Source of the DNA: Flexivirga meconopsidis
GTDB lineage: Bacteria > Actinomycetota > Actinomycetes > Actinomycetales > Dermatophilaceae
Length of the DNA: 64,000 nt
Direction: 5' to 3'
NCBI RefSeq assembly: GCF_026162425.1
Contig: NZ_JAOBQJ010000001.1
Coordinates: 868,001-932,000, forward strand
Positions 53,444-62,310 of this stretch are shown piece after piece. The notes beneath the pieces are model-generated. The model was not told the DNA's origin, did not search any database, and worked only from the letters and a program-made list of their open reading frames with translations. The translations under genes and the position numbers were made by a program. Numbering within the stretch: position 1 is the stretch's first letter; each line of letters starts with the position of its first letter.

Positions 53444-54510
53444 CGACGCCAGACACCGCACCCCAGCCGTTGCACGACCCTGCGCTGCGCGGGTTCGCCA
53501 GTGACAACTACTCCGGCATCCACCCCGAGGTGCTCGCCGCGATTGCCTCCGCCAACGACGGCCACCAGACCGCCTACGGCGACGATGTCTACACCGAGCG
53601 GCTCCAGGATGTCTTCCGGGACCACTTCGGCGCGCAGGCCGAGGCGTTCCCAGTGTTCAACGGCACCGGCGCCAATGTTGTTGCGCTGCAGTCGGTTACC
53701 CACCGGTGGGAGTCGGTGATCTGCACGTCGACGGCGCACATCACGGTCGACGAGGGTGGCGCGCCGGAGCAGGTTGCCGGGCTCAAGCTGCACCTGATCG
53801 ACACCCCGGACGGCAAGCTCACCCCGGACCTGCTGCGCACCGTGCCCGACCGGATGGGGGACGAGCACTTCGCGCAGCCGGGCGTGGTGTCGATCACCGA
53901 GACCACCGAGCTCGGCACGGCATACACGATCGACGAGATCCGGGCGATCGCCGACTATGCGCACCAGCAAGGATGGGCCCTCCACGTCGACGGCTCGCGG
54001 CTGTCAAATGCCGTTGCCACTCTTGGAGTTTCGTTCCAGGAGCTGATCACCGACACCGGCGTCGACATCCTGTCCTTCGGCGGCACGAAGAACGGTTTGA
54101 TGGTCGGCGAGGCCATCGTCGTGCTCAACCCCGACCGGGTGCGGGGCGTGAAATTCCTGCGCAAGCAGTCGATGCAGCTCGCCTCCAAGATGCGCTTCGT
54201 CTCGGCCCAGCTGATCGCCCTGTTGTCGGGAGATCTCTACCTGCGCAACGCAACTCACGCCAACGCCATGGCGCAGCGGCTCGCCGATGCGGTGCGCGAG
54301 CTGCCCGGGCTGACGGTGCCGCGGCCGGTGCAGGCCAACGCGGTCTTCGCGATCCTGCCGCACGAGGTCTCGCTGCGGTTGATGGAGAAGTTCAAGTTCT
54401 ACTTCTGGGACGAGTCGACCGGCGAGGTGCGGTGGATGTGCACCTTCGACACCACCGAGGCCGACATCGACACTTTCGTCGCCGCGATCACGGCCGAGCT
54501 CGCGCAGTAG
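53440..54510 (+). CDS. Low-specificity threonine aldolase / beta-eliminating lyase
   Basis: A 356-residue PLP enzyme of fold type I. FASDNYSGIHPEVLAAI opens it, with FNGTGANVVALQSVT and CTSTAHITVDEGGAPE in the active site, WALHVDGSRLSNAVA with the cofactor Asp, and the Schiff-base lysine in SFGGTKNGLMVGEA near residue 214. It splits threonine-type beta-hydroxy amino acids to glycine and an aldehyde. It overlaps the SDR gene by four bases and ends the operon. Confidence 0.92.
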   Translation: MTTPDTAPQPLHDPALRGFASDNYSGIHPEVLAAIASANDGHQTAYGDDVYTERLQDVFRDHFGAQAEAFPVFNGTGANVVALQSVTHRWESVICTSTAHITVDEGGAPEQVAGLKLHLIDTPDGKLTPDLLRTVPDRMGDEHFAQPGVVSITETTELGTAYTIDEIRAIADYAHQQGWALHVDGSRLSNAVATLGVSFQELITDTGVDILSFGGTKNGLMVGEAIVVLNPDRVRGVKFLRKQSMQLASKMRFVSAQLIALLSGDLYLRNATHANAMAQRLADAVRELPGLTVPRPVQANAVFAILPHEVSLRLMEKFKFYFWDESTGEVRWMCTFDTTEADIDTFVAAITAELAQ

Positions 54511-54537
54511 CGACGCCTCCGGGGACACCGGCATTTC

Positions 54538-54605
54538 TCGACCCTCGGCATAGCAACACGCCGAAGATTCGGCGCGTCACGGCGTGGATGTATGCCGAGG
54601 GTCGA
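54538..54605. repeat. Nested inverted repeat between aldolase and SIS genes
   Basis: TCGACCCTCGGCATA (54538-54552) and TATGCCGAGGGTCGA (54591-54605) are exact complements. Inside them CGCCGAA (54559-54565) pairs with TTCGGCG (54568-54574). The genes on either side converge, so this can act as a bidirectional terminator. It may also be a dispersed element. Confidence 0.75.
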
Positions 54606-54653
54606 CTTTTGCCGGGCGTACCGCGGGGTAGCTGCGCGCTCGGGCAGCCGGCC

Positions 54654-55694
54654 TCAGCGCGTCTCGGTCACCTTGCGCAGCCCGCGCGGGTGGTCCGGGT
54701 CGTAACCGCGCGACAGCGCCATCAACCGGGCGAGCTGCTGCAGCGGGATGATCTGCGCGATCGGCGCGAGCTGCTCCGGCATGCCGGATGGCAACGTGAT
54801 CGAGACCGGCGAATCCGGTTGCACCGCAGCCGGACCCACGACACAGACGTCTGCGCCGCGCTCACGCAACGACCCGAGCACCGGCTCGAGTGCGGCACCC
54901 CCGCGACCCTCCGGAACGATCGCGATGACCGGCCGATCCTCGTCGATCATCGCGAGCGGCCCGTGCATGAGGTCGGCACCCGAAAAGGCATGCGCCGACA
55001 GATAACAGGTTTCCATCAACTTCAATGCCGACTCACGGGCTGTCGGGTAGGCGAAACCGCGCGATGTCGTGACCAGCTTGTCGACGAAGCGGTAGCGCGA
55101 GGCGACGTCGGGCACTGTCGGCAGATCAAGTGAGTCCGCCGCCCACTGCGGCACCCGGCCGGCTGCGGAGGTGTCCCCTCCCGCCCAGGTCTCGATCAGC
55201 AGCCACAGCCAGAGCAGGCTCGCGGTGTAGGTCTTCGTCGCCGCCACCGAGCGCTCCTCCCCGGCGTCCAGGTGCAGCGCTATCTCGGCCGCGTCCTGCA
55301 CTGCCGAGGTCTCGCTATTGGTGAGGCTGATTGTCAGCGCACCGGATTCGCGTGCCGCCTTCGTCGACTGCGCGAGATCGGGGGAGCCGCCGGACTGGCT
55401 GACCGCGATCCACACGACGCCCTGCAGGTGGGGAGATTCGTCATACACGGTGTAAGCGGAGGTGGAGACGAGCCCGGCGGGCAGGCCGAGCCTTGTCTCG
55501 ATGAGGTACTTCGCGTAGAGCGCCGCGTGATCAGACGTGCCGCGTGCCACCAGCAGCACGGTGTGCGGGTTGTAGTCGCGCAGCCGCTGCACCACCGGCG
55601 CGAGCGCAGCCTGCTGCGAGCCGAGGATGCGCTCAAGCATCTCCGGCTGTTCGGCGATCTCGGCGGCCATCAGAGCACCGCGGTTGTCAGTCAT
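54654..55694 (-). CDS. SIS-domain sugar-phosphate aldolase/isomerase or deaminase-like protein
   Basis: A 346-residue protein with two SIS domains. The first has LLVARGTSDHAALYAKYL and AVSQSGGSPDLAQSTKAAR with the phosphate-binding serines. The second has TTSRGFAYPTARESALKLMET and the C-terminal region ending in a tail that resembles glutamine-fructose-6-phosphate aminotransferase isomerase domains. The glutaminase domain is absent, so it is likely a GlcN6P deaminase-like or AgaS-like enzyme. Start ATG 55694; the GDSL gene overlaps it by eight bases. Confidence 0.87.
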   Translation of the reverse strand: MTDNRGALMAAEIAEQPEMLERILGSQQAALAPVVQRLRDYNPHTVLLVARGTSDHAALYAKYLIETRLGLPAGLVSTSAYTVYDESPHLQGVVWIAVSQSGGSPDLAQSTKAARESGALTISLTNSETSAVQDAAEIALHLDAGEERSVAATKTYTASLLWLWLLIETWAGGDTSAAGRVPQWAADSLDLPTVPDVASRYRFVDKLVTTSRGFAYPTARESALKLMETCYLSAHAFSGADLMHGPLAMIDEDRPVIAIVPEGRGGAALEPVLGSLRERGADVCVVGPAAVQPDSPVSITLPSGMPEQLAPIAQIIPLQQLARLMALSRGYDPDHPRGLRKVTETR

Positions 55695-56502
55695 GGAGCG
55701 CCTCTCCTGACGAAAATGGTTGAAGCTCAGGACGTTTGGGTGATCGGCCGTCACCCGAGCTGCGGCCTTGGATCCGGCGCTGCAGCCACGGAGCGAGATA
55801 CTCGCGCGCCCAGGTGGCGTGCCCGCGCGCCGCCTCGAGCCGCCCGAGCGGGGGAGCGGGCGGCAGGGGCACCGCCCAGTCGCGGTCGCCCTCGCGCAGA
55901 CCGAGCGTCCACGCGGCCTGCGCCGCCACCCGCTGATGGCCCTGTGTCGACAGGTGCAACCGATCGACGCCCCACATCCGCGGATCGCGCAGCGCCCGCA
56001 GGGTCCACAGATCGACGACATACGCACCCTGTCGCTGGCCGATGGCCCACACATTCGCACTGTGTATGGCGGCACGCGGTCGCGCCTTACGCACCAGCGG
56101 CGCGGCAGATGGGTCGAAACTGCTGCACAGCAACACATCCGCACCGCTGGCCCGCGCCGTGACCACGGCGCCTTCGAGCTCGTCGGCGAGGGCGTCGAGG
56201 TCGGCCTTCGGGCGCAGGCAGTCGTTGCCACCGGCCACGATGCTGATCAGGTCCGGTTGCAGCTCCAGCGCGTTCTGCAGCTGCCGTCCCGTGACGTCGG
56301 CGAGTAACTTGCCGCGGATCGCCAGGTTGGCATAGCCGAAAGGCTTTCCGGCAGAGGCATTTCGGTCCGCCAGGCAAGCGGCGAGCCGATCGGCCCAGCC
56401 GACATACTCGTCATCAATGGCCGGCGACGGATCGACCATGCCCTCGGTGAAGGAGTCGCCGATCGCGACGAATCTCTCCCAATGATGCGGTGCCGGGTTC
56501 AC
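55687..56502 (-). CDS. SGNH/GDSL hydrolase
   Basis: A 271-residue protein. Block [16 protein letters not shown] has nucleophile Ser near residue 15, block [13 protein letters not shown] provides Gly or Arg, block III is [10 protein letters not shown] with Asn, and block V is [13 protein letters not shown] with Asp and His. It is an esterase or acyl hydrolase of unknown substrate. No signal peptide. The GTG start overlaps the ung stop (GTGA). Confidence 0.9.
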   Translation of the reverse strand: MNPAPHHWERFVAIGDSFTEGMVDPSPAIDDEYVGWADRLAACLADRNASAGKPFGYANLAIRGKLLADVTGRQLQNALELQPDLISIVAGGNDCLRPKADLDALADELEGAVVTARASGADVLLCSSFDPSAAPLVRKARPRAAIHSANVWAIGQRQGAYVVDLWTLRALRDPRMWGVDRLHLSTQGHQRVAAQAAWTLGLREGDRDWAVPLPPAPPLGRLEAARGHATWAREYLAPWLQRRIQGRSSGDGRSPKRPELQPFSSGEALHD

Positions 56503-57176
56503 GGCAGACTCCAATCGATCGGCTCGGCGCTCTGCTCGGCGAGCAACTGGTTGACGCGGCTGAACGGCCGGGATCCGAAGAAGCCGGCATGTGCCGACAG
56601 CGGTGAGGGGTGGGCGCTTTCGACATACGGCACCTGCCCGAGATGCGGTGCCAGGTTGCGTGCGTCGCGTCCCCAGAGGATGGCGACGAGCGGGCCGCCA
56701 CGCTCGACCAAGCCGTTGATCGCGGCGGCGGTGACATGCTCCCAGCCCTTGCCGCGGTGACTCGCCGGTTGGCCGGCGCGCACCGTCAGCACTCGGTTGA
56801 GCAGCAACACGCCGCGATCTGCCCATGGTGAGAGGTCGCCGGTGGCCGGACGGGCACACCCGAGATCATTGGTCATTTCCTGGTAGATGTTCTGCAGACT
56901 GCGCGGGACCGGGTTGACCTCCGGCGCCACCGAGAACGACAGTCCGACCGCATGACCCGGCGTGGGATAGGGGTCCTGGCCGACGATCAGCACTCGCACG
57001 TCGTCCAGCGGTTGCTCAAAGGCCCGCAGCACCTTGTCGCCAGCAGGCAGGTAGCCGTTGCCCGACGCGACCTCCTCGCGGAGAAACTCGCCGCACGCGG
57101 TGACCTTGTCGGCAACCGGCTCGAGCACCGGCAGCCAGGACGGGTGGACGAGTTCTTGCAGGGGTCGCACCGTCAT
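56499..57176 (-). CDS. ung: Uracil-DNA glycosylase
   Basis: A 225-residue family 1 UDG. The water-activating loop [17 protein letters not shown] has catalytic Asp68. [23 protein letters not shown] and the leucine-intercalation motif HPSPLSAH are all present. It removes uracil from DNA. It is the first gene of an ung-GDSL-SIS operon with overlapping ends. Confidence 0.97.
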   Translation of the reverse strand: MTVRPLQELVHPSWLPVLEPVADKVTACGEFLREEVASGNGYLPAGDKVLRAFEQPLDDVRVLIVGQDPYPTPGHAVGLSFSVAPEVNPVPRSLQNIYQEMTNDLGCARPATGDLSPWADRGVLLLNRVLTVRAGQPASHRGKGWEHVTAAAINGLVERGGPLVAILWGRDARNLAPHLGQVPYVESAHPSPLSAHAGFFGSRPFSRVNQLLAEQSAEPIDWSLP

Positions 57177-57232
57177 ACGTCCAGCTAACCAGGCGGCCTG
57201 CGGGGACGCTCACGGGTCCTACACTTCGCAGG

Positions 57233-58576
57233 GTGCACAGCTTTACCGAAGAGACCTCGCAACTCGGCGAGGCGATCCTGAAGTATGCCGCCGATCGACT
57301 CGCGCTCGATCCGGTGCCCCTTGATGCGCCGCGCACCGCGAGCGAGCTGGAATCCGTTGCCGGTGGTGCGATTTCGGCGCAGGGGATGGGTGGTCAGGCT
57401 GCGCTGCGGCTCTTCGAGGACGAGCTTGCGCTGGCCTGTTTGTCGACCGACCACCCGCGCTACCTCTCGTTCATTCCGTGCGCGCCCACCCGCGAGGCCG
57501 CGATGTTCGACCTGGTCGTCGGTGCGTCGTCGATCTACGGCGGGTCGTGGCTCGAGGGTGCCGGTGCGGTGTATGCCGAGAACCAGGCGCTCCGCTGGAT
57601 CGCAAACCTTGCGGGGCTGCCCGAGTCCGCCGGCGGTGCGTTCGTGCAGGGCGGCACGATCGGCAACCTGTCAGCGCTGGTGGCCGCTCGCGCGAGTGCC
57701 CGAGCACGCAACAACACCAGGCCATTTCGGGTGGCGGCGACGGTGGGTTCGCACTCGTCCATCCAGTCGGCGTGCGAGGTCATGGACGCCGATCTCGTCC
57801 AGGTGCCGGTCGATGAGAACCTGCGACTGACCGGCGACAACCTGCGCAAGGCGATCCTCGAGCACGGGCCGGAGACCTTCTTCGCGGTCGTGGCCACCGC
57901 GGGCACCACCAACCTTGGCATCATCGACGACCTCCAGTCCGTCGCCGACGTGTGCGAGGAGTTCGGCATCTGGTTCCACGTCGACGGCGCGTATGGCGGG
58001 GCCGGCCTCGCCGCGCCGAGCGTCCGCGACAAGTACGCCGGGGTCGAACGAGCCGACTCGTTCATCGTCGACCCGCACAAGTGGCTCTTCGCGCCATTCG
58101 ACTGCTGCGCCCTGCTCTACCGCGAGCCGGCGCTCGCCCGCGCCGCGCACACCCAGCACGCGTCATACCTCGACGTGCTGACCGAGGCACCTGACTGGAA
58201 CCCGACCGACTACTCGATCGGGCTGACCCGCCGGGCGCGCGGCCTGCCGTTCTGGTTCTCGCTGGTGGCCAACGGCACCGACGCCTACACCGAGGCGATC
58301 GAGCACACCCTGTCGATCGCCCGGTTCGCCGCTGCGCAGATCGAGCAGCGGCCCTACCTTGAGCTGGTGCGCGAGCCCGACCTGTCGGTCGTCGTCTTCC
58401 GTCGCGCCGGCTGGAATCCGAAGGACTACCAGGCCTGGTCGGACAAGCTGCTGGAGGAGCAGTCGGCGTTCGTCGTACCCACGTCGCACAACGGCGAGAC
58501 GCTCGCCCGCTTCGCGGTGGTCAACCCCAACACCAGCACCGAGGACATCGCGGCGATCCTCGACTCGATGGAGTAG
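57233..58576 (+). CDS. PLP-dependent amino-acid decarboxylase (group II type)
   Basis: A 447-residue fold-type I enzyme. FVQGGTIGNLSALVAAR binds the phosphate, SHSSIQSACEVM contains the ring-stacking histidine, HVDGAYGGAGL the cofactor Asp, and SFIVDPHKWLFAPFDC the Schiff-base lysine near residue 283. It resembles aromatic-L-amino-acid and glutamate/tyrosine decarboxylases. The substrate is undetermined. GTG start; it is divergent from ung across 56 bp. Confidence 0.91.
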   Translation: MHSFTEETSQLGEAILKYAADRLALDPVPLDAPRTASELESVAGGAISAQGMGGQAALRLFEDELALACLSTDHPRYLSFIPCAPTREAAMFDLVVGASSIYGGSWLEGAGAVYAENQALRWIANLAGLPESAGGAFVQGGTIGNLSALVAARASARARNNTRPFRVAATVGSHSSIQSACEVMDADLVQVPVDENLRLTGDNLRKAILEHGPETFFAVVATAGTTNLGIIDDLQSVADVCEEFGIWFHVDGAYGGAGLAAPSVRDKYAGVERADSFIVDPHKWLFAPFDCCALLYREPALARAAHTQHASYLDVLTEAPDWNPTDYSIGLTRRARGLPFWFSLVANGTDAYTEAIEHTLSIARFAAAQIEQRPYLELVREPDLSVVVFRRAGWNPKDYQAWSDKLLEEQSAFVVPTSHNGETLARFAVVNPNTSTEDIAAILDSME

Positions 58577-58595
58577 TCCGGGCTCGTCCACAAAC

Positions 58596-58670
58596 GGTGG
58601 ACTTGTCACGTCAACGGTGGACTTGTCACGTGTTCCTTCACGTGACAAGTCCACCTGTGACGTGACAAGT
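58596..58670. repeat. Repeated hairpin after the decarboxylase gene
   Basis: GGTGGACTTGTCACGT occurs at 58596-58611 and again at 58616-58631. The second copy, extended to GGTGGACTTGTCACGTG (58616-58632), is exactly complementary to 58639-58655 around the loop TTCCTT. A partial fourth copy, GACGTGACAAGT, is at 58659-58670. The 17-bp stem is a good terminator candidate, and the flanking copies suggest a repeat element. Confidence 0.8.
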
Positions 58671-58693
58671 GCTCCCTTGCCGCCGCCCGTATG

Positions 58694-58729
58694 ACGTGAG
58701 AGGCTCCTCTCAAGAGAGTTCTCTCACGT
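58694..58729. promoter_or_regulatory. Probable operator of the ArsR-like gene
   Basis: ACGTGAGAG (58694-58702) is complementary to CTCTCACGT (58721-58729), and CTCTCAAGAGAG (58707-58718) is a perfect palindrome between them. The nested symmetry ends 14 bp before the regulator's start codon, so it overlaps the promoter. Confidence 0.6.
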
Positions 58730-58743
58730 TAACGGAGTCCCGC

Positions 58744-59322
58744 ATGGCCAATCCGTATGGCGACGTCGAGCTCGATGCCAAGGGCATGCGCGCACTGGCC
58801 CACCCGGTGCGGTTGGCGATCCTGGCCAAACTCAACGCCGACGGACCGAGCACTGCGACTGCGCTCGCGCCCGACGTCGGCGCGACGCCGTCAGTGACCA
58901 GTTGGCACCTGCGGCACCTCGCCGAGCACGGCCTCGTCCGCGACAGCGACCACCCCGGCAGCGGCCGGGAGCGCTGGTGGGAAGCAACCTCGCGGGGCTA
59001 CCGGATGGTCGTCACCGACGACGAGTCAGCGACCGCGCAGACCGCGCTGCTCGCCGCGACCGAGCGCACCGAAGGCGACCTCGTCGGGCGCTGGCGGGAG
59101 GACGACGAGCCCCGATTGCCTTTGGTATGGCGCAAACTCGCCGGTCGCGCCAACACCACGATCCTGCTCAGCGCCGACGAACTCGCCGAGCTTGAAGCCG
59201 CCTGGGAGCAGTTGCTGGCGCCATACGTCCGGCGCAAGAGCGGCGACGGCACGATCCCGGGTGACGCGCGTCCGGTGCGCATGCTGCTCTGGACGATGCC
59301 GTCGGCAAGCGATGACGACTGA
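58744..59322 (+). CDS. ArsR-like winged-helix regulator
   Basis: A 192-residue protein. The HTH region is KGMRALAHPVRLAILAKLNADGPSTATAL and TPSVTSWHLRHLAEHGLVRDS. The C-terminal half is an acidic and tryptophan-rich helical extension typical of the HTH_20/ArsR proteins that precede MFS genes. No cysteine metal site is visible, so the ligand is probably organic. Start ATG 58744. It overlaps the MFS gene by 11 bases. Confidence 0.9.
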   Translation: MANPYGDVELDAKGMRALAHPVRLAILAKLNADGPSTATALAPDVGATPSVTSWHLRHLAEHGLVRDSDHPGSGRERWWEATSRGYRMVVTDDESATAQTALLAATERTEGDLVGRWREDDEPRLPLVWRKLAGRANTTILLSADELAELEAAWEQLLAPYVRRKSGDGTIPGDARPVRMLLWTMPSASDDD

Positions 59323-60571
59323 CACCTCCGCGCCGCCCTTGCTCTGGCGCGATCACCGGTTCGTCACCTTCTGGGCCGGCGAATCGGTGTCGATGGTCGG
59401 CAGCCAGATCTCCGGCCTGGCGCTGCCGCTGCTCGCGGTGACCACGATGCGCGCCAGTGCCTTCGAGGTCGGGCTGCTCACGGCGGCGGCCTGGGCGCCA
59501 TACCTCGTGGCGATCGTGGTCGGGGTCTGGGTCGACGGCCGGCGCAGCAAGCGTGCGGTGATGATCGCCTCGGCGGTCGCGCAGGCGGCGGTCTTGTGCG
59601 TCATACCGGTCGCGCACGCGCTGGGTGCACTGAGCCTTCCGTTGCTGCTCGCGGTCGCCCTTCTTGCCGGTTTCGCGGCAGTCGTCCAGTCGACCGCGTG
59701 GCCGCCATTCTTCGTGTCATTGGTCCGCAAAGAGCAATATTTGCAGGCTAATTCGATGCTCAGCACGTCGCGCTCGACGGCCTCGCTCGTGGGTCCGCCA
59801 CTTACGGGTGGCCTCGTGCAGGTGCTCGGCGCACCCATCGCACTGCTGGCCGACGCAGGGTCCTTCCTCGTCTCGGCGATCACGCTCTCCAGGGTCCGCG
59901 TCCAGGAGGCGAAGCCCGACCGCTCCGACGGCGCGATCGGCTCGCGCGTGCTTGCCGGCCTGCGGTGCATCCGGCGCAACGACTATCTGCGTGCCAACTT
60001 GTTGTGCTCCACGACGCTCAACTTCGGCAACTTCGTCGTGCTCGCCCTCGTGGTGCTCTTCGCGAGCCGGACGTTACTGCTCGATCCCGGCGAGATCGGC
60101 CTCGCGATGGGCATCGGTGCCCTGGGTGCGTTGCTCGGTGCGGTCGTCGCGACGCGGTGCTCGGCCGCGCTGGGCATCGGCCGGACCATCGCATGCGGTG
60201 CCGTGCTCGGCTCACTGCCCTGTATGGCGCTGCCGCTCGCTCCGCGTGGCGGCGTCGGCGCGATCGCGGTCCTCGCCGGGGTGGAGTTCCTCTGCGCGTT
60301 CGGGATCATGCTCTACGACGTCAACAACAATGCGGTGTCGGCCGTGGTCACCCCGGACGGGCTGCGCTCGCGGGTGTCCGGCGCGTTCTCGACGATCAAT
60401 TACGGCGTCCGTCCGCTCGCGGCACTCATCGGTGGGGCGGCCGGCGCCAGCCTCGGAGTCGCGCCGACGGTGATGGCCGGTGGCCTGGTCGGGGCGCTTG
60501 GAGCATTGTGGTTGCGCGGGACACCGCTGCTCGCGGTGCGTGGGCTGTCGGACATCGCCGCTTCGCGCTGA
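59312..60571 (+). CDS. MFS transporter, MacA/EntS-like efflux family
   Basis: A 419-residue permease with about twelve helices. FVTFWAGESVSMVGSQISGLALPLLAV is the usual helix 1 of the MFS_3/EntS-like exporters, and GVWVDGRRSKRAVMI is the loop 2-3 motif. It is co-transcribed with the ArsR-like regulator, which probably represses it until the exported compound is present. Confidence 0.92.
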   Translation: MTTDTSAPPLLWRDHRFVTFWAGESVSMVGSQISGLALPLLAVTTMRASAFEVGLLTAAAWAPYLVAIVVGVWVDGRRSKRAVMIASAVAQAAVLCVIPVAHALGALSLPLLLAVALLAGFAAVVQSTAWPPFFVSLVRKEQYLQANSMLSTSRSTASLVGPPLTGGLVQVLGAPIALLADAGSFLVSAITLSRVRVQEAKPDRSDGAIGSRVLAGLRCIRRNDYLRANLLCSTTLNFGNFVVLALVVLFASRTLLLDPGEIGLAMGIGALGALLGAVVATRCSAALGIGRTIACGAVLGSLPCMALPLAPRGGVGAIAVLAGVEFLCAFGIMLYDVNNNAVSAVVTPDGLRSRVSGAFSTINYGVRPLAALIGGAAGASLGVAPTVMAGGLVGALGALWLRGTPLLAVRGLSDIAASR

Positions 60572-60686
60572 TCACTCCAGTCACATCCGCCACGACATGC
60601 CGATGCAGATGCTTGCCGGAATGACACGCGTGTGATTCGGGCCTATCATCGTGCCCGGACATCGATCACGACGAAGGGACTTCCGC

Positions 60687-60992
60687 ATGGCTGCCGCCGA
60701 CCAGCAGGTGATGCCGACCGGTGACGCCGAGCTGAGCGAGCGCGATGTCGCGATCCTGTCCTTCGAGCGCAACTGGTGGAAGCTCCAGGGTGCCAAGGAG
60801 CAGGCGATCCGCGAGACCTTCGACATGAGTTCCACCCGTTACTACCAGGTGCTCAACGCGATCATCGACACCCCGGCAGCACTCCGCCACGACCCGATGC
60901 TGGTCAAGCGATTGCAGCGGCTGCGGGCCGGCCGGATGCGGCAGCGCACCGCGCGCCGGCTCGGCTTCGAGCTCGACCGCGACCGCGACTGA
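60687..60992 (+). CDS. DUF3263 family protein
   Basis: A 101-residue basic protein. LSERDVAILSFERNWWKLQGAKEQAIRETF followed by MSSTRYYQVLNAIID is the actinobacterial DUF3263 signature, which has a helix-turn-helix look. The C-terminus is Arg-rich. Function unknown. Start ATG at 60687 with RBS GAAGGGA. It ends at a strong hairpin. Confidence 0.92.
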   Translation: MAAADQQVMPTGDAELSERDVAILSFERNWWKLQGAKEQAIRETFDMSSTRYYQVLNAIIDTPAALRHDPMLVKRLQRLRAGRMRQRTARRLGFELDRDRD

Positions 60993-61011
60993 CCGGCCGC
61001 ACCGAACTTAT

Positions 61012-61043
61012 CGAGGGGGACCACCAGCAGGTGGTCCCCCTCG
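61012..61043. terminator. Bidirectional terminator after DUF3263
   Basis: CGAGGGGGACCACC (61012-61025) and its exact complement (61030-61043) flank the loop AGCA, giving a 14-bp perfect stem. The genes on each side converge. Confidence 0.9.
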
Positions 61044-61065
61044 TCGCGTTCGCATCAGTCGCGGG

Positions 61066-62301
61066 TCAGTTGCCGCGCCCGTCGCGCTCGGCCGCCTGCC
61101 GCCGCAACTCGCGCCGCGCGAGCGAGGCCTTGTGCACCTCGTCCGGGCCGTCGGCGAAACGGAGCGTCCGGATCCCGGCATACGCCCGTGCCAGCGGGAA
61201 GTCCTGCGACAGACCGCCCGCACCGTGCGTCTGGATCGCCTTGTCGAGGATCCACTGCACGGTTTCCGGGGTCGCGATCTTGATCGCCTGGATCTCGGTG
61301 TGCGCACCCTTGTTGCCGACGGTGTCCATCAGCCAGGCGGTCTTGAGCACCAGCAACCGCAGCTGCTCGAGCTTGACCCGCGACTCGGCTATCCAGTTGC
61401 GGATCACCCCCTGCTCGCTGAGCGGCCGGCCGAACGCGGTGCGGCCGTCCGCGCGCTCGCACATCAGCTCGATTGCCTTCTCCGCCAAGCCGATCGAGCG
61501 CATGCAGTGATGGATGCGGCCCGGCCCGAGACGGGCCTGCGCGATCGCGAAGCCCGAACCCTCGTCGCCGATCAGGTTGCTCGCCGGCACCCGCACGTCG
61601 GTGAACTCCAACTCGGCGTGACCACCGTGGTCGGCGTCGTTGTAGCCGTAGACGGTCATCCCGCGCTTGATCGTCAGGCCCGGGGTGTCGCGTGGCACCA
61701 GGATCTGCGACTGTTGCCGGTGCCGCTCGGCGGACGGGTCGGACTTGCCCATCACGATGAAGATCTTGGCGTTCGGGTCCATCGCGCCGGTGATCCACCA
61801 CTTGCGACCATTGATCACATATTCGTCACCGTCGCGCTCGATCCGGGTCGCAATGTTGGTCGCGTCCGACGACGCGACATCGGGCTCGGTCATCGCGAAC
61901 GACGAGCGAATCTGCCCAGCCAGCAACGGTTTCAGCCACTGTTCCTGTTGCTCCGGCGTGCCGAACTCGTTGAGCACCTCCATGTTGCCGGTGTCCGGCG
62001 CCGCGCAGTTCATCGTGGCCGACGCCAGCGACGACCGGCCGAGGATCTCGGCGAGCGGCGCATACTGCACGTTGGTCAGGCCGGCGCCCTTGTCGCCGGG
62101 CAGGAAGAGGTTCCACAGGCCCTGCGACTTGGCCTTGTCCTTGAGCTCCTCCAGCACCGGAACGGTGCTCCACGCCCAGGGGTCGGGCTGTGCGGCGAGT
62201 TGCTCCTCGAATACCGGCTCGGCCGGCGTGACCTCGTCGTCGAGGAACGCGCGCACCCGGCCACGCAGCTCTTCGGTCTTCTCGTCATACGCGAAATCCA
62301 T
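61066..62301 (-). CDS. Acyl-CoA dehydrogenase (ACAD10/11-like)
   Basis: A 411-residue flavoenzyme. [19 protein letters not shown] binds FAD and substrate, [17 protein letters not shown] follows, and the C-terminal domain has [20 protein letters not shown] and [21 protein letters not shown]. This group, together with the next gene, resembles the separate halves of mammalian ACAD10/11, which act on 4-hydroxyacyl-CoA chains. The ATG at 62301 has GAGG eight bases upstream; a TTG two codons earlier is less likely. Confidence 0.92.
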   Translation of the reverse strand: MDFAYDEKTEELRGRVRAFLDDEVTPAEPVFEEQLAAQPDPWAWSTVPVLEELKDKAKSQGLWNLFLPGDKGAGLTNVQYAPLAEILGRSSLASATMNCAAPDTGNMEVLNEFGTPEQQEQWLKPLLAGQIRSSFAMTEPDVASSDATNIATRIERDGDEYVINGRKWWITGAMDPNAKIFIVMGKSDPSAERHRQQSQILVPRDTPGLTIKRGMTVYGYNDADHGGHAELEFTDVRVPASNLIGDEGSGFAIAQARLGPGRIHHCMRSIGLAEKAIELMCERADGRTAFGRPLSEQGVIRNWIAESRVKLEQLRLLVLKTAWLMDTVGNKGAHTEIQAIKIATPETVQWILDKAIQTHGAGGLSQDFPLARAYAGIRTLRFADGPDEVHKASLARRELRRQAAERDGRGN

Positions 62302-62310
62302 TGGCAATCC

